A stretch of DNA of 64,000 bases from an uncultured Faecalibacterium sp. (GCA_902463235.1 CABQER010000004.1:10769-74768), one strand, 5' to 3'. Shown: positions 50,947 to 60,811, counted from the first letter of the stretch. Notes: generated by a model not told the origin, from the sequence alone. Translations and numbers: made by a program.

Positions 50947-51756
50947 TCAGGAGTACAGCTTTGCGGTCAGCTGGGAGTACATGGCGCTCTTTTGTGCCTT
51001 ATAGGAGGCCATCGCCTGATCGGCCAGTGCGGTGCTTTGACCGTTGGCGGTCAGAATGGCGCGCATCTGGCTGACGATGCTCTCCACTTCCTTATCATAA
51101 GATGCCTGCATCGCATACAGTCTGCCGCTTCTTGCCAGCACGATGGAGATCTTACGCGCCTGTGTCTGCTGGGACTCCGGCAGCGACTTGAACTCTGCCT
51201 TTGCCCCGGCAATGCAGCTGTTCAGTTCTGCCTCGGCACGCGCCTTGACGCTGTACAGCTGTTTCAACAGTGCCTTGACCTCAGCTTCGTAGGAAGCCTC
51301 CTGTTTGCCGGACGAGGACGCCGGTTTTTCTGTGGCAGCTGCCGTGCCGGAGCTGGCTGTGCCGGTGGTGTTCTCCTTCTTGCCGGAGGAAGCGGTGCTG
51401 CCGCTCTCCGTCCGGGAGGCAGCGCTCCCCGAAGAAGCAGAAGAACCTGCCGGAGCGGACACCGAATCTGCTCCCTCCTGCGGAACACTGGCCGATGCTT
51501 CCTGTTCCCCGCCGCTGGACGCAGCGGTTTCGTCGGTCAGTTCTTCCAGCGTGATATCGCCGCTGAGCAGCTTATCCAGATCCTCATCCGTCAGGGTGAG
51601 CTCTGTGCTGCCCGCCGGGGCATCCGGCAGAGTTTCTGGCAGACCGGCTGCCATACTGTGGAGATAAAACAACACCCCAAGGACTGCTGCTGCCAGCAGA
51701 ATCACCAGCGCGCCCAGCACGATCATTACGATTTTCAGGACCTTATTTTTCTTCAT
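50947..51756 (-). CDS. Membrane-anchored protein with Ser/Ala-rich linker, unknown
   Basis: A 269-residue protein I do not recognise. A single N-terminal helix (about 6-30) is followed by an acidic segment, a disordered Ser/Ala/Gly/Thr-rich linker (about 85-150) and a C-terminal helical domain of about 110 residues rich in Ala, Lys and Glu that may form a coiled coil. The start MKKNKVLKIV at 51756 fits the membrane anchor, but no clear ribosome site precedes it. It is last in the CpsC-CpsD-CpsB-like operon, so a role at the cell surface or in polymer attachment is plausible but unproven. Confidence 0.7.
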   Translation of the reverse strand: MKKNKVLKIVMIVLGALVILLAAAVLGVLFYLHSMAAGLPETLPDAPAGSTELTLTDEDLDKLLSGDITLEELTDETAASSGGEQEASASVPQEGADSVSAPAGSSASSGSAASRTESGSTASSGKKENTTGTASSGTAAATEKPASSSGKQEASYEAEVKALLKQLYSVKARAEAELNSCIAGAKAEFKSLPESQQTQARKISIVLARSGRLYAMQASYDKEVESIVSQMRAILTANGQSTALADQAMASYKAQKSAMYSQLTAKLYS

Positions 51757-51820
51757 ACTAAAATCCGCTGCCCGGGCAGAGTACACCCCCGCCCGGGCAG
51801 TTTTCTCCTTACTAATAGGA

Positions 51821-52573
51821 TCAGACCCACATGCCCAAAAATTTTTTGGGCTGATGTAGGGTCGCAGCGTCCAACTCCTGATCGTGGAACAGCTCATCGC
51901 CGTTGCGCACGATGCGGGCGGCAGTTTCCTTGCCCAACAGCTTTTCCAGCTGCTGCACTCCCTGTGCCATGCGGGGCGGACGCTTGTCCGGGGAATGGGT
52001 ATCGGTGGAGATGACGTGGACCAGTCCCCACTGGATGAACTTACACAGCTTTTTGCAGAGCTTGGGTTCCAGCAGTGCTCCGGCGTTGATCTGTGCATAG
52101 GCACCGGCGGCCACCCAGTCGTACAACAGGGTGGGATCCTCCAGCACATAGGGGTATCGCTCGATATGCGCGATCAGCGGCACAATGCCCTGTTGCTGCA
52201 AATTGTACAGGGTCTGCCGGATAAAATGCGGCTTGTGGGTGGTGGGGAATTCCAGCAGCAGATAGGCGGTATCTCCCATGCACAGCGCCCGGGTGTCCAG
52301 CTCGCACAGACCGGGCGAGAAGAACACCTCTGCCCCCAGCTTGAAATCAAACTGCATGGGCTGCCCTTCCAGCGCGGCAGTCAGCTGTTCAAAGGCAGCC
52401 TGCCGCTTTTCTGTAAATGCTTCCACCGTGGTGCGCTCGCTGTTGAAGTGGCTGGTGAACGCGATATTGCGCACACCATCCTCGTATTCCCTGCGCAGCA
52501 GCTCCAGCGAGACTGCCGTATCCTTTGCGCCGTCATCCATGCCGGGCAGAATGTGACAATGCAGATCGGTCAT
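51821..52573 (-). CDS. CpsB/YwqE-type protein-tyrosine phosphatase (PHP family)
   Basis: A 250-residue metal-dependent phosphatase that dephosphorylates the CpsD-type tyrosine kinase. The PHP motif DLHCHILPGMDDGAKD at residues 3-18 supplies metal ligands, and further ligands are in 'FTSHFN', 'AHIERYP' and 'ISTDTHSPDKRPP'. Ribosome site AAGGAA precedes the ATG. It lies 15 bp after the kinase gene. Confidence 0.94.
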   Translation of the reverse strand: MTDLHCHILPGMDDGAKDTAVSLELLRREYEDGVRNIAFTSHFNSERTTVEAFTEKRQAAFEQLTAALEGQPMQFDFKLGAEVFFSPGLCELDTRALCMGDTAYLLLEFPTTHKPHFIRQTLYNLQQQGIVPLIAHIERYPYVLEDPTLLYDWVAAGAYAQINAGALLEPKLCKKLCKFIQWGLVHVISTDTHSPDKRPPRMAQGVQQLEKLLGKETAARIVRNGDELFHDQELDAATLHQPKKFLGMWV

Positions 52574-52588
52574 AACAATGCTTCCTTA

Positions 52589-53353
52589 TTATTTACCGGC
52601 AGTGGCATCCTGCTTGCCGTAGGCATAGTTGTAATTGTAGGCATAGCTGTATGCGTAGCTGGAACCCTTGAGTGCCTTCTTCATGTCGTAGCGGGTCAGC
52701 ACGCTGCCCAGCACCTTGACACCTGCATCCTGCAGCTTTTTCACTGCGCCGCGCACTGCATCAGCAGGGGCGTAATCGGAACGCACTGCAAAGATGGCAC
52801 CGTCCACATAGCGGCCGATGACAGCTGCATCGGTGACCACAGACACCGGGGGTGCGTCAACGATGACAAAATCAAACTTCTGGCGCAGAGTGTCCACCAT
52901 AGCCTGCATCTGCGGCTGGCTCAGCATCTCAGAGGGGTTCGGCGGCGGGGTGCCTGCGGGCAGGAAGGTCAGATTCATTTCCTTCAGCTCCTGCAGGGCC
53001 TCGTCCAGCGTGCACTGGTTGGACAGCACGTTGGAAACGCCCTTTACGTTGTGACCGGCCTTCAGGTAGCGGTGCAGCACCGGCTTGCGCAGGTCGCAGT
53101 CCACCAGAGCCACCTTTTTGCCGCTTTCTGCCAGCGTCATTGCCAGATTGACCGCCACGTTGCTCTTGGACTCTTCCGGCACGGTACTGGTAACGACCAG
53201 CGTGTGCACGTCCATGGAGCCTGCCATAAAGTCCAGATTGGTGCGCAGAGACTTGTAGGCCTCCACATAGCCAAAAGGCATTCCCTTATCGGTGATCAGC
53301 TGCAGGGTGCGGTGCTCGCTTTCTTTCTTCTTTTTACCAAACAGATTCCACAT
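52589..53353 (-). CDS. CpsD/YwqD-type tyrosine kinase (BY-kinase)
   Basis: A 254-residue cytoplasmic tyrosine kinase that controls capsule or exopolysaccharide chain length with its CpsC partner. Walker A' LVDCDLRKP is at about 83-91, and the Tyr-rich autophosphorylation tail (residues 231-247) has eight Tyr. The Walker A loop reads TSTVPEESKSN (55-65): the usual Gly residues before Lys are replaced by Glu and Ser. Starts 4 bp after the cpsC-like stop, with GGAGG. Confidence 0.92.
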   Translation of the reverse strand: MWNLFGKKKKESEHRTLQLITDKGMPFGYVEAYKSLRTNLDFMAGSMDVHTLVVTSTVPEESKSNVAVNLAMTLAESGKKVALVDCDLRKPVLHRYLKAGHNVKGVSNVLSNQCTLDEALQELKEMNLTFLPAGTPPPNPSEMLSQPQMQAMVDTLRQKFDFVIVDAPPVSVVTDAAVIGRYVDGAIFAVRSDYAPADAVRGAVKKLQDAGVKVLGSVLTRYDMKKALKGSSYAYSYAYNYNYAYGKQDATAGK

Positions 53354-53357
53354 CGTC

Positions 53358-54068
53358 TTACACCTCCGGGATCAGGCCCAGCACGGGCAGGCCGAGCTTC
53401 TTCTGAACATCTTCGTCATCCACAATGGTATCGTGCAGCAGATGTGCCAGCACCAGAACGCCGCACACCAGAACAGCGCCCAGCAGACCGGCCAGCACAA
53501 CGTACTTCTTGGTCTGGGGGAACACCTTGTTGGGGTTGATGGCCACATCGCTTACCGTCTTGCAGGAGCCGGCTTCCACCTTTTCCACCAGCACGTCGGG
53601 TACGATGTCCGCAATGGTCTGTGCGATCTCGCCTGCGCGCTCTGCATCGGTATCGGTGACCGTGATCTTCATGATCTGGGTGGAGTCCACATCGGCAACC
53701 TCCACCATCTTATACAACTCGCCGTAGGTCATGTCCAGATCCAGCTCATCAATGACCTCGTTCAGCACGGTGTTGCCCTTGATGATGACCGCATAGGTGC
53801 TGATCAGGTTCTTGGCAGAGTTGAAGTTATCGCTGGTGAAGGTAGTGGTCGTGTCCTGCCGGGTATTCACGATCATGTTGATGGAAGCCTGATACTTGGG
53901 TGTAAGCGCAAACATACACACCAGCAGGCAGATCAGCGCTGCCGCAACAGCTGCTGCCACGATCTGCACAATATGCGCCCACAGCAGGCGCGCCAGTTCC
54001 ATCAGATCAATGGTCTCTTCGTCCTCCATGCTGCGGAGCGACTGTCCCATAGTTGTTTTTTCGTCCAT
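53358..54068 (-). CDS. CpsC/YwqC-type transmembrane modulator (Wzz family)
   Basis: A 236-residue chain-length determinant. TM1 (about 31-54) and TM2 (about 192-212) flank an extracellular Wzz domain of about 135 residues. The short C-terminal cytoplasmic tail would activate the CpsD-type kinase, which is separately encoded as in Gram-positives. The N-terminus contains 'ETIDLMELARLLW', typical of the family. The ATG at 54068 was chosen from the family N-terminus. First gene of the operon. Confidence 0.92.
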   Translation of the reverse strand: MDEKTTMGQSLRSMEDEETIDLMELARLLWAHIVQIVAAAVAAALICLLVCMFALTPKYQASINMIVNTRQDTTTTFTSDNFNSAKNLISTYAVIIKGNTVLNEVIDELDLDMTYGELYKMVEVADVDSTQIMKITVTDTDAERAGEIAQTIADIVPDVLVEKVEAGSCKTVSDVAINPNKVFPQTKKYVVLAGLLGAVLVCGVLVLAHLLHDTIVDDEDVQKKLGLPVLGLIPEV

Positions 54069-54149
54069 AATAGAGAAACTCACCTTTCCTGTTGTTCCGC
54101 AGTGCAAGAAATGTACACCGGGTTCCTATAGATACACATTCGTTTTATA

Positions 54150-54178
54150 ATGATAGCACATCTTGTTGTATTTTACAA
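54150..54178 (-). promoter_or_regulatory. Promoter of the cps-type operon
   Basis: -35 TTGTAA (54173-54178), 17-bp spacer, -10 TATCAT (54150-54155). Confidence 0.7.
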
Positions 54179-54235
54179 GTAAAAATGCCATTTTCTGCCG
54201 GCAAATATATGGACAAAATATGCCATGCCCCGTAC

Positions 54236-54279
54236 AAAAAAGGCATCCGCAGCACATGGATGACTGCGGATGCCTTCAT
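54236..54279 (-). terminator. Terminator of the nucleoside ABC transporter operon
   Basis: An 11-bp stem GGCATCCGCAG/CTGCGGATGCC followed on the minus strand by TTTTTTGTAC. Confidence 0.85.
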
Positions 54280-54303
54280 TTTACGGATTTTTAGCGAATG
54301 TGC

Positions 54304-55221
54304 TCAACGGGAGCCCTTGTCGTAGGGGATACCCTCGGCCTTGGGTGCCATACTGTTCTTGGAGGTGAAGGCCAGAATGACCATGGAGGCCACGAAGGGC
54401 ATCATATTATAGATATTGCTGGACCAGTGCAGCTGCGCGAGGAAGGTGGAGTCTGCGATGTTGGCAAGGCTCTTGAACACGGCAAAGAACATGGCCGCGC
54501 CAAAGATGTGGAAAGGCTTCCACTGGCCAAAGATCATAACTGCCAGTGCCAGAAAGCCTGCACCGGCCACGCCGACTTCAAAGTTCCAGGTCTGCACCGG
54601 GGGCACGATATACGCCAGACCGCCGACGGCGCCCAGCGCACCGGAAAGGATGACACCGGCGTAACGCATCTTGTAAACATTGATGCCTACCGAGTCCGCA
54701 GCCTGCGGATGCTCGCCGCAGGCACGCAGACGCAGACCGAAGCGGGTCTTATACAGCACGATGTAGCTGACTACCAGCAAGATCAGCCCCAGCGGCACGA
54801 ACACGCTGAGCTCCAGCCCACCAATGCTGAACAGGAAGGGCTTATTGGAGTAGTTCAGCTTGGCGCTGCCGCTCTCGCTGAAGTACTTGGAGATGACCAC
54901 GGCAATGGCGGTTGCCAGCAGGTTCAGTGCCGTGCCGCCGATGGTCTGGTCTGCCTTCAGGTTGATGGAGGCAAAGGCCAGCAGCAGACTGTAAACCACG
55001 CCCGCCAGCGCTGCCACCAGAATGGAGATGAGCACCACAAGGAAGGGCGACAGGCTTGCAGGCAGCATGGTCAGGGTAAGCACACCGGCCACACCGCCGA
55101 TGACCATGATGCCCTCCAGCGCAATGTTGATGATGCCGGAATGTTCGCTGAACATACCGCCCAGTGCCACCAGCATCAGCACGATGCCGTACAGCAGGGT
55201 ATATTTGATCAGAAGCAGCAT
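54304..55221 (-). CDS. Nucleoside ABC transporter permease (YufQ/NupC-type)
   Basis: A 305-residue permease of the BPD_transp_2 family with about eight helices and 'HSGIINIALEGIMVIGG' near the N-terminus and 'GEHPQAADSVGINVYKMRY' in the cytoplasmic loop that contacts the ATPase. It begins 1 bp after the paired permease and ends the operon. Substrate inferred as nucleosides from the BMP lipoprotein, deoD and cdd next door. Confidence 0.92.
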   Translation of the reverse strand: MLLLIKYTLLYGIVLMLVALGGMFSEHSGIINIALEGIMVIGGVAGVLTLTMLPASLSPFLVVLISILVAALAGVVYSLLLAFASINLKADQTIGGTALNLLATAIAVVISKYFSESGSAKLNYSNKPFLFSIGGLELSVFVPLGLILLVVSYIVLYKTRFGLRLRACGEHPQAADSVGINVYKMRYAGVILSGALGAVGGLAYIVPPVQTWNFEVGVAGAGFLALAVMIFGQWKPFHIFGAAMFFAVFKSLANIADSTFLAQLHWSSNIYNMMPFVASMVILAFTSKNSMAPKAEGIPYDKGSR

Positions 55222-55222
55222 A

Positions 55223-56392
55223 TTACTTGCCCTCCTTTTTGGTCTTTTCTGCGGCAGGCGCAGGCTCTGCGTTCACATTGGTCTTTTCGGCGTTCCTGAA
55301 CAGCAGGCTCTGGATCTTGCCCCGGAACAGCATGGAGAATGCGCACAGGTAGATGATGATGCCGCTGATCAGATCCGAGATCTCGGTGGGGTAATACTTG
55401 GTAGACAGGAAGGAACCGCCGACCGAGATGTGGGAGATGAACAGTGCAGAGAACACGGTGCCGATGGGGTTGGAGCTTGCCAGCAGTGCCACCGAGATAC
55501 CGTTGAAGCCCATGCCCGGCAGGCTGGTAGAGTTCAGCGGGTTCCACTGGGACACGTTGGACAAATAGAACAAACCCGCGCCGAAGCCTGCCAGTGCACC
55601 GGCAATGGCCATGGAGAGGATGATGTTCTTCTTCTCGTTGATACCGGCATAACGGGCGGCGTTCTTGTTCAGGCCAACGGCCTTGAGCTCGTAGCCGAAG
55701 GTGGTCTTGTTCAGCACCACCCAGATCAGCACGGCCACCGCTGCCGCCAAGAAGATGGCAATGGTGGTGCTGTTGGTCTGGAAAGCCTTGTTCAGGCCAA
55801 AGTCCGGGATCAGGGACTGGGCAAAGTCCGCATTCTTGCTCAGGTTCAAGGTACGGGTGTTGCGCACATCGTACATGGGGCCGGTGCCGTTCTGGTAGAT
55901 GAGCTCATTCACCAGATACAGGCCGATCCAGTTGAACATGATGGAGGTAATGACCTCGTTGATGTTGAAGTAAGCCTTGAAGAAACCGGGGATAGCGCCC
56001 CACAGACCGCCCAGCACGGCTGCTGCCAGCAAGCAGACAAACCAAGGCAGCTTGAGCATGATGGCGCAGTACAGCGCACCGTAAGCGCCCAGCGTATACT
56101 GACCAGCTGCACCGATGTTGAACAGGCCGGTCTTGAAGGCAAAGGCCACGGACAGACCGGTCATGATCAGGGGTGCGGCATTGGCAAGCTCTTTGCCCAC
56201 GCCGTAGGGGGCATCGTGGAAGCCGCCCTTGATGATGCGCACAAAACCATCGCCCCATGCGTGGGCAGGGTTGATGGCTACCAGCACCAGAAAGCCCACC
56301 AGCAAACCAATCAGGATGCACAGCAGTGCAGCCAGCACGCTGGTAACAGAGCTTTGCAGACTGCCGCTGCGGGAAAGTTTTTTCTTATTCAT
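55223..56392 (-). CDS. Nucleoside ABC transporter permease (YufP/NupB-type)
   Basis: A 389-residue permease of the BPD_transp_2 family with '[17 protein letters not shown]' and the ATPase-contact loop '[20 protein letters not shown]'. It follows the ATPase gene by 3 bp and precedes the second permease by 1 bp; the two would form the membrane heterodimer. The C-terminal tail is charged (Ala/Glu/Lys). Confidence 0.92.
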   Translation of the reverse strand: MNKKKLSRSGSLQSSVTSVLAALLCILIGLLVGFLVLVAINPAHAWGDGFVRIIKGGFHDAPYGVGKELANAAPLIMTGLSVAFAFKTGLFNIGAAGQYTLGAYGALYCAIMLKLPWFVCLLAAAVLGGLWGAIPGFFKAYFNINEVITSIMFNWIGLYLVNELIYQNGTGPMYDVRNTRTLNLSKNADFAQSLIPDFGLNKAFQTNSTTIAIFLAAAVAVLIWVVLNKTTFGYELKAVGLNKNAARYAGINEKKNIILSMAIAGALAGFGAGLFYLSNVSQWNPLNSTSLPGMGFNGISVALLASSNPIGTVFSALFISHISVGGSFLSTKYYPTEISDLISGIIIYLCAFSMLFRGKIQSLLFRNAEKTNVNAEPAPAAEKTKKEGK

Positions 56393-56395
56393 GTG

Positions 56396-57934
56396 TTACT
56401 GCTCCTCCTTTCCCTGCTTGCGGGCACCTGCCATATACAGACCCAGCTCCTGCACGGTGGTGGTCTTGGGGTCAAACTCGCCCACGATCTCGCCCTCGTA
56501 CATTACAAGGATGCGGTCAGAAAGGTTCATCACCTCGTCCAGCTCAAGGCTGACCAGCAGCACGGCCTTGCCCTTGTCGCGCTCGGCTACGATCTGGCGG
56601 TGGATGTACTCAATGGCACCCACGTCCAGACCACGGGTAGGCTGCACTGCCACCAGCAGCTTGGGGTCGCGGTCGATCTCGCGGGCAATGATGGCCTTCT
56701 GCTGGTTGCCGCCGGACATACTGCGCACGGTGGTCACACTGCCCTGACCGCTGCGCACGTCGTACTGCTCGATCAGCCGGTCAGAGTACTCGCGCACCTT
56801 GTCGGCACGGATAAAGCCGCCCTTCTGGAACTCCGGCTGCCAGTAGCGCTGCAATACGATGTTGTTTTCCAGACTGAAATCCAGCACCAGACCGTGCTTG
56901 TGACGGTCCTCCGGGATGTGCCCCATGCCGTCCTTGGAGCGCTGTCGGATGCTCTCGTGGGTGATATCCTTGCCGTCCAGCGTAATCTTGCCGCCAGACA
57001 GCTTGCTCAGGCCGGTCAGACCATAGATGAACTCGGTCTGGCCGTTGCCCTCGATGCCCGCCAGACAGACGATCTCGCCTGCGTGCACCTTGAAGGACAC
57101 GTCCTTCACCACGTCCTTCTTGCGCTGGTCGTTGTGGATGGTAACGTTCTCTACGTCCAGCACAGTCTCGCCGGGGTGTGCGGGCTGCTTTTCCACCTGC
57201 AACTGCACGTCACGGCCCACCATGCGGCGGGAAAGTTCTTCCTTGGTAGTGCCCTTGATATCCACCGTGCCCATATATTTGCCCTTGCGCAGCACGGTGC
57301 AGCGGTCGGCCACAGCCATGATCTCGTTGAGCTTATGGGTGATGAACAGGATGGACTTGCCCTCCTTCTTGAACCCTCGCATGATCTCCATCAGCTCGTC
57401 GATCTCCTGCGGGGTCAACACGGCGGTAGGCTCGTCAAAGATCAGGATCTCGTTGTCGCGGTACAGCATCTTCAGGATCTCCACGCGCTGCTGCATACCC
57501 ACCGAGATATCGCTGATCAGTGCGTCCGGGTCCACCCGCAGGCCGTACTTTTCGCTCAGCGCTACCACCTTTTTGCGTGCCTCGGCCTTCTGCAAAAAGC
57601 CCATCTTGTTGGGCTCCACGCCCAGAATGATGTTGTCCAGCACGCTGAAGCATTCCACCAGCTTGAAGTGCTGGTGCACCATGCCGATGCCCAGTGCGTT
57701 GGCATCATTGGGGTTGCGGATGGCGACCTCCTTGCCGTTTTTCAGGATCTTGCCCTGTTCCGGCTGATACAGGCCGAACAGCACGCTCATCAGCGTACTT
57801 TTGCCCGCACCGTTCTCGCCCAGAAGGGCGTGTACCTCGCCCTTGCGCAGCTGCAGGGTGATATCATCGTTTGCCTTGATACCGGGGAATTCCTTGGTAA
57901 TGTGGAGCATCTCGATCACATAATCCTCTGCCAA
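56396..57934 (-). CDS. Nucleoside ABC transporter ATP-binding protein (YufO/NupA-type)
   Basis: A 512-residue tandem ATPase. The first domain has Walker [10 protein letters not shown] and Walker B '[11 protein letters not shown]'. The second has a degenerate Walker A (GIEGNGQTE) and the signature '[16 protein letters not shown]', typical of the RbsA/YufO architecture. The TTG start at 57934 lies 10 nt after AAGGAG; a GTG nine bases earlier is too close, and no ATG is suitable. A -10 TATAAT is present at 57987-57992 with a weak -35. Confidence 0.93.
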   Translation of the reverse strand: MAEDYVIEMLHITKEFPGIKANDDITLQLRKGEVHALLGENGAGKSTLMSVLFGLYQPEQGKILKNGKEVAIRNPNDANALGIGMVHQHFKLVECFSVLDNIILGVEPNKMGFLQKAEARKKVVALSEKYGLRVDPDALISDISVGMQQRVEILKMLYRDNEILIFDEPTAVLTPQEIDELMEIMRGFKKEGKSILFITHKLNEIMAVADRCTVLRKGKYMGTVDIKGTTKEELSRRMVGRDVQLQVEKQPAHPGETVLDVENVTIHNDQRKKDVVKDVSFKVHAGEIVCLAGIEGNGQTEFIYGLTGLSKLSGGKITLDGKDITHESIRQRSKDGMGHIPEDRHKHGLVLDFSLENNIVLQRYWQPEFQKGGFIRADKVREYSDRLIEQYDVRSGQGSVTTVRSMSGGNQQKAIIAREIDRDPKLLVAVQPTRGLDVGAIEYIHRQIVAERDKGKAVLLVSLELDEVMNLSDRILVMYEGEIVGEFDPKTTTVQELGLYMAGARKQGKEEQ

Positions 57935-58109
57935 TCTGCTCACTCTCCTTTCGTGCCGTAACGACACCTTTTCTATTCTACAACCCATTATACCTGATTT
58001 TTTGCAGTTTGCACACGGCTTTTTGATTTTTTGTCAAAAAGCACAAGTAAAAGTATTACTTTTGTACGGTCTGCATGATTTGCTCCCTGTTTCTCCCACA
58101 CAGGCATAC

Positions 58110-58147
58110 AAAAAGGGCGGGGTGCCCCTGCATGAGCACCCCGCCCC
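58110..58147 (-). terminator. Terminator of the BMP lipoprotein gene
   Basis: An 11-bp stem GGGCGGGGTGC/GCACCCCGCCC followed on the minus strand by TTTTTG. Confidence 0.9.
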
Positions 58148-58176
58148 TATTCACGGGAGTAATTCCGGGAAAGCGA

Positions 58177-59352
58177 TTACTGGATGTAGTTGACCTTGGT
58201 GAACTCGCTGACGGTGGGCTTGGTAGCGTCGTCGGAGCTGTTATCCACAACAAGCTCGCCGGAAGCGATCTTGGTCTTCAGAGTCTCGTACTCGTCCTTG
58301 GTGAAGGTCTTGAAGTTCCAGCTGTCATCGGCAGTGGGCAGACCGACATAGTCGCCGTCCTCCAGACCGAAGTTGCCGTTGGTGGCAGCGATGTTGCTCC
58401 ACTCGCCGGCCTCAATGTCGCCCAGAGCGGTGCTGACAGACTCAGACAGACCCTTCATGGCAGAGGTGACGAACGGGTTGTATGCGTAGCCGTCCTTTGC
58501 CACGCCGTTGACACCGATGTAGTTCTGGTCAACGTCAACGCCCACAACGTAGCCGTTGTTCTTCAGGGCAGCCTCAACAGCGGAGGTGTAGATGCCGCCG
58601 CCGCAGGCAAAGACGATCTGGGTGCCGTTGGCGTACCAGCCCTCCATACGGGAAGTGATGTTGGCATCGCCGTAGAACTGGCCGCCGTAGAAGTAGTTGA
58701 TGTCGATGTTGGTGCCCAGCTCCTTTGCAGCAGCGTCAGCGCCCTGCACATAGCCGTAGCCGTAACGGATAACAGCGGGCACAGCCATGCCGCCCAGGAA
58801 GCCCAGCTTGGTGTAGCCGTCCTTAACAACGGCGTAGCCTGCCAGATAACCTGCCTGCTCCTCCTTGAAGGTGATGCAGTAGCAGTTGGCGGGGATGCTG
58901 TCGGTGCCGATATCGAACTGGGTCACATCGATAGCGATGAACTTGATGTCAGGGTACTGCTCAGCAGCCCATGCCAGAGATGCACCGTACAGGTAGCCAA
59001 CGCAGACGATAACATCAGCGCCATCGTTGACAGCCTGACGGATCATGGTCTCGCGGTCCTCATCGGAAGCATCGGACTCGGGGATGTAGTACTGGCAATT
59101 GTCACCCATGTAGCCGGAAACAGCAGCCCAGCAAGCCTGGTTGAAGCTCTCATCATCGATCGTGCCGGTATCGCAGGTCAGAGCGACCTTGACGATCTTC
59201 TCACCGCCCTCAGCAGCAGAGGAAGCAGTAGAAGCAGCAGCGGAAGAAGCGGTGCTGGTAGAAGAAGCGGAAGAACCGCCGCAGGCGGTCAGAGCAGCGG
59301 CAGCGGCAGCAGCACCGGCCACAGCCAGAAAGTTACGACGAGAAATCTTCAT
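58177..59352 (-). CDS. BMP family nucleoside-binding lipoprotein
   Basis: A 391-residue extracytoplasmic binding protein. The leader MKISRRNFLAVAG leads to lipobox LTAC near residue 24, then a Ser/Ala linker. BMP-family features include 'DTGTIDDESFNQACWAAV' and 'EEQAGYLAGYAVV', and 'FACGGGIYTSAVEAAL'. The longer ORF start at 59415 is rejected: AAGGAG precedes 59352. It has its own promoter and terminator, so the binding protein can be made in excess over the ABC transporter encoded downstream. Confidence 0.94.
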   Translation of the reverse strand: MKISRRNFLAVAGAAAAAAALTACGGSSASSTSTASSAAASTASSAAEGGEKIVKVALTCDTGTIDDESFNQACWAAVSGYMGDNCQYYIPESDASDEDRETMIRQAVNDGADVIVCVGYLYGASLAWAAEQYPDIKFIAIDVTQFDIGTDSIPANCYCITFKEEQAGYLAGYAVVKDGYTKLGFLGGMAVPAVIRYGYGYVQGADAAAKELGTNIDINYFYGGQFYGDANITSRMEGWYANGTQIVFACGGGIYTSAVEAALKNNGYVVGVDVDQNYIGVNGVAKDGYAYNPFVTSAMKGLSESVSTALGDIEAGEWSNIAATNGNFGLEDGDYVGLPTADDSWNFKTFTKDEYETLKTKIASGELVVDNSSDDATKPTVSEFTKVNYIQ

Positions 59353-59426
59353 AAGAAACTCTCCTTTTATTTTAAAAAAATTCGTCAAATGAATGAAATG
59401 TGCGCTCTGGCACATTTACTGGCTCA

Positions 59427-59455
59427 AGTATAGCGGGTGGATGTGACAGATGCAA
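59427..59455 (-). promoter_or_regulatory. Promoter of the BMP lipoprotein gene
   Basis: -35 TTGCAT (59450-59455), 17-bp spacer, -10 TATACT (59427-59432). Confidence 0.8.
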
Positions 59456-59562
59456 GCAATTTCCGATTACAAATTCTTTACAAATCCCTTGTATAATTTA
59501 TAAAAAAGCAATGCTTGTTCACCAATTTTCCCCTGCTTGCGCTGTTTTTCAAAGAAGAACAC

Positions 59563-60015
59563 TTACTCCCCTTCCACGGCGCTGTTGCCCGCCACGTTGG
59601 AGGGGCCAAAGCCGAAGGGCAGCAGCTCGTCCATGCTGCGCTCGATGAAATCCTCCGGGGTCTTTGCCATAATGACGTTCAGCTCCGGCCCGCCGAACTC
59701 GAACAGTGCCTGACGGCACACCCCGCAGGGCGAGGTGATCTGGCGGTTCACTTCGCCCCGGCGGCTGCCCACCACGGCGATATCCGTAAACTCAGTCACG
59801 CCCTCCGCCACCGCCTTGAACAGGGCGGTGCGCTCGGCGCAGCTGGTGGGAGTAAAGGCGGCGTTCTCCACGTTGCAGCCGGTAAAGATGCGGCCATCCG
59901 CAGCGCGCAGTGCAGCGCCCACCATAAAATCGCTGTACGGCACATAGGCCTTTTCCCGCGCGGCCAGTGCCATGCGGATCAGCTGCTGCTTTTCTTCCAT
60001 GGTCAGTTTAGTCAT
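59563..60015 (-). CDS. cdd: Cytidine deaminase
   Basis: A 150-residue zinc enzyme converting cytidine or deoxycytidine to uridine forms. Zinc ligands C59 (CAE), C97 and C100 (PCGVC) and catalytic E61 are all visible. The C-terminus is about 15 residues longer than the shortest family members. Start 60015 follows GGAGG by 7 nt. It lies between deoD and the BMP gene, and a terminator separates it from deoD. Confidence 0.95.
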   Translation of the reverse strand: MTKLTMEEKQQLIRMALAAREKAYVPYSDFMVGAALRAADGRIFTGCNVENAAFTPTSCAERTALFKAVAEGVTEFTDIAVVGSRRGEVNRQITSPCGVCRQALFEFGGPELNVIMAKTPEDFIERSMDELLPFGFGPSNVAGNSAVEGE

Positions 60016-60036
60016 ACTGTTCCCTCCTTTTACGGG

Positions 60037-60078
60037 CAAAAACAGCGCGGCTGTGCCTTGGGGCGGCAGCCGCGCTGG
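60037..60078 (-). terminator. Terminator of deoD
   Basis: An 11-bp stem CAGCGCGGCTG/CAGCCGCGCTG followed on the minus strand by TTTTTGCCC. Confidence 0.85.
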
Positions 60079-60091
60079 AAAATTTATGCGA

Positions 60092-60811
60092 TCAGTACTC
60101 TGCGCCCAGAGCGACCTTCATCATATCGGTAAAGCTCTTCTGGCGCTCCTCGGCGGTGGTGATGCCGGGAGCCACAAAGCTGTCCGAGATGGTCAGCAGG
60201 CAGGCGGCGTTCTTGCCCAGCACCTGCGCGTTGGCAAACAGAGCAAAGCTTTCCATCTCCACGCACAGGCAGCCATCCTCGTCCCGCAGCTTTTCCCAGT
60301 AGGTGGGCTTTGCGTCCGAGGGCTGGCGGTAGAACACATCCGAGGAGTGGATGTTGCCCTCGATCAGGGGGATGCCCTGCTTTGCAGCGGAGGCACGCAG
60401 CTTTTCGTTCAAAGCTGCGCTGGGCAGGGTGACGTTGCCGGTAAAGCCGCTCTGTACCCGGGCGTAGTTGCTCTCGCTCACAGCGCCGGTAGCCAACACG
60501 GTGTCAAACAGCTTAGCCTTTTCGGTATAGCTGCCGGCAGAGCCGATGCGGATGATGTTCTCCACGCCGTAGAAGCTGAACAGCTCGTAGGAGTAGATGC
60601 CGATGGAGGGCATTCCCATACCGCTGCCCATCACGCTGATGGGGCGGCCTTCGTAGGTGCCGGTAAAGCCCAGCATCCCGCGCACACCGGTCACCTGCCG
60701 GACATCCTGCAAAAAGGTGTCGGCAATAAACTTGGCACGCAGGGGGTCACCCGGCATAAGGACTGTCTTGGCGAAATCGCCCATTTCTGCGCTGATGTGA
60801 GGGGTAGACAT
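60092..60811 (-). CDS. deoD: Purine nucleoside phosphorylase (DeoD type)
   Basis: A 239-residue hexameric phosphorylase that cleaves purine nucleosides to base and ribose-1-phosphate. Conserved motifs include MSTPHISAEMGDFAKTVLMPGDPLR in part, 'GSGMGMPSIGIYSYEL', 'RIGSAGSY' and 'VEMESFALF' with the base-binding Glu-Met-Glu. It lies 30 bp downstream of the M23 peptidase gene and close to cdd and the nucleoside importer. Confidence 0.96.
   Translation of the reverse strand: MSTPHISAEMGDFAKTVLMPGDPLRAKFIADTFLQDVRQVTGVRGMLGFTGTYEGRPISVMGSGMGMPSIGIYSYELFSFYGVENIIRIGSAGSYTEKAKLFDTVLATGAVSESNYARVQSGFTGNVTLPSAALNEKLRASAAKQGIPLIEGNIHSSDVFYRQPSDAKPTYWEKLRDEDGCLCVEMESFALFANAQVLGKNAACLLTISDSFVAPGITTAEERQKSFTDMMKVALGAEY

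Noticed and set aside
57935..58010. Purine riboswitch before the nucleoside transporter ATPase
   Set aside because: The leader between the -10 box and the start codon is only about 50 nt and shows no purine-aptamer core.
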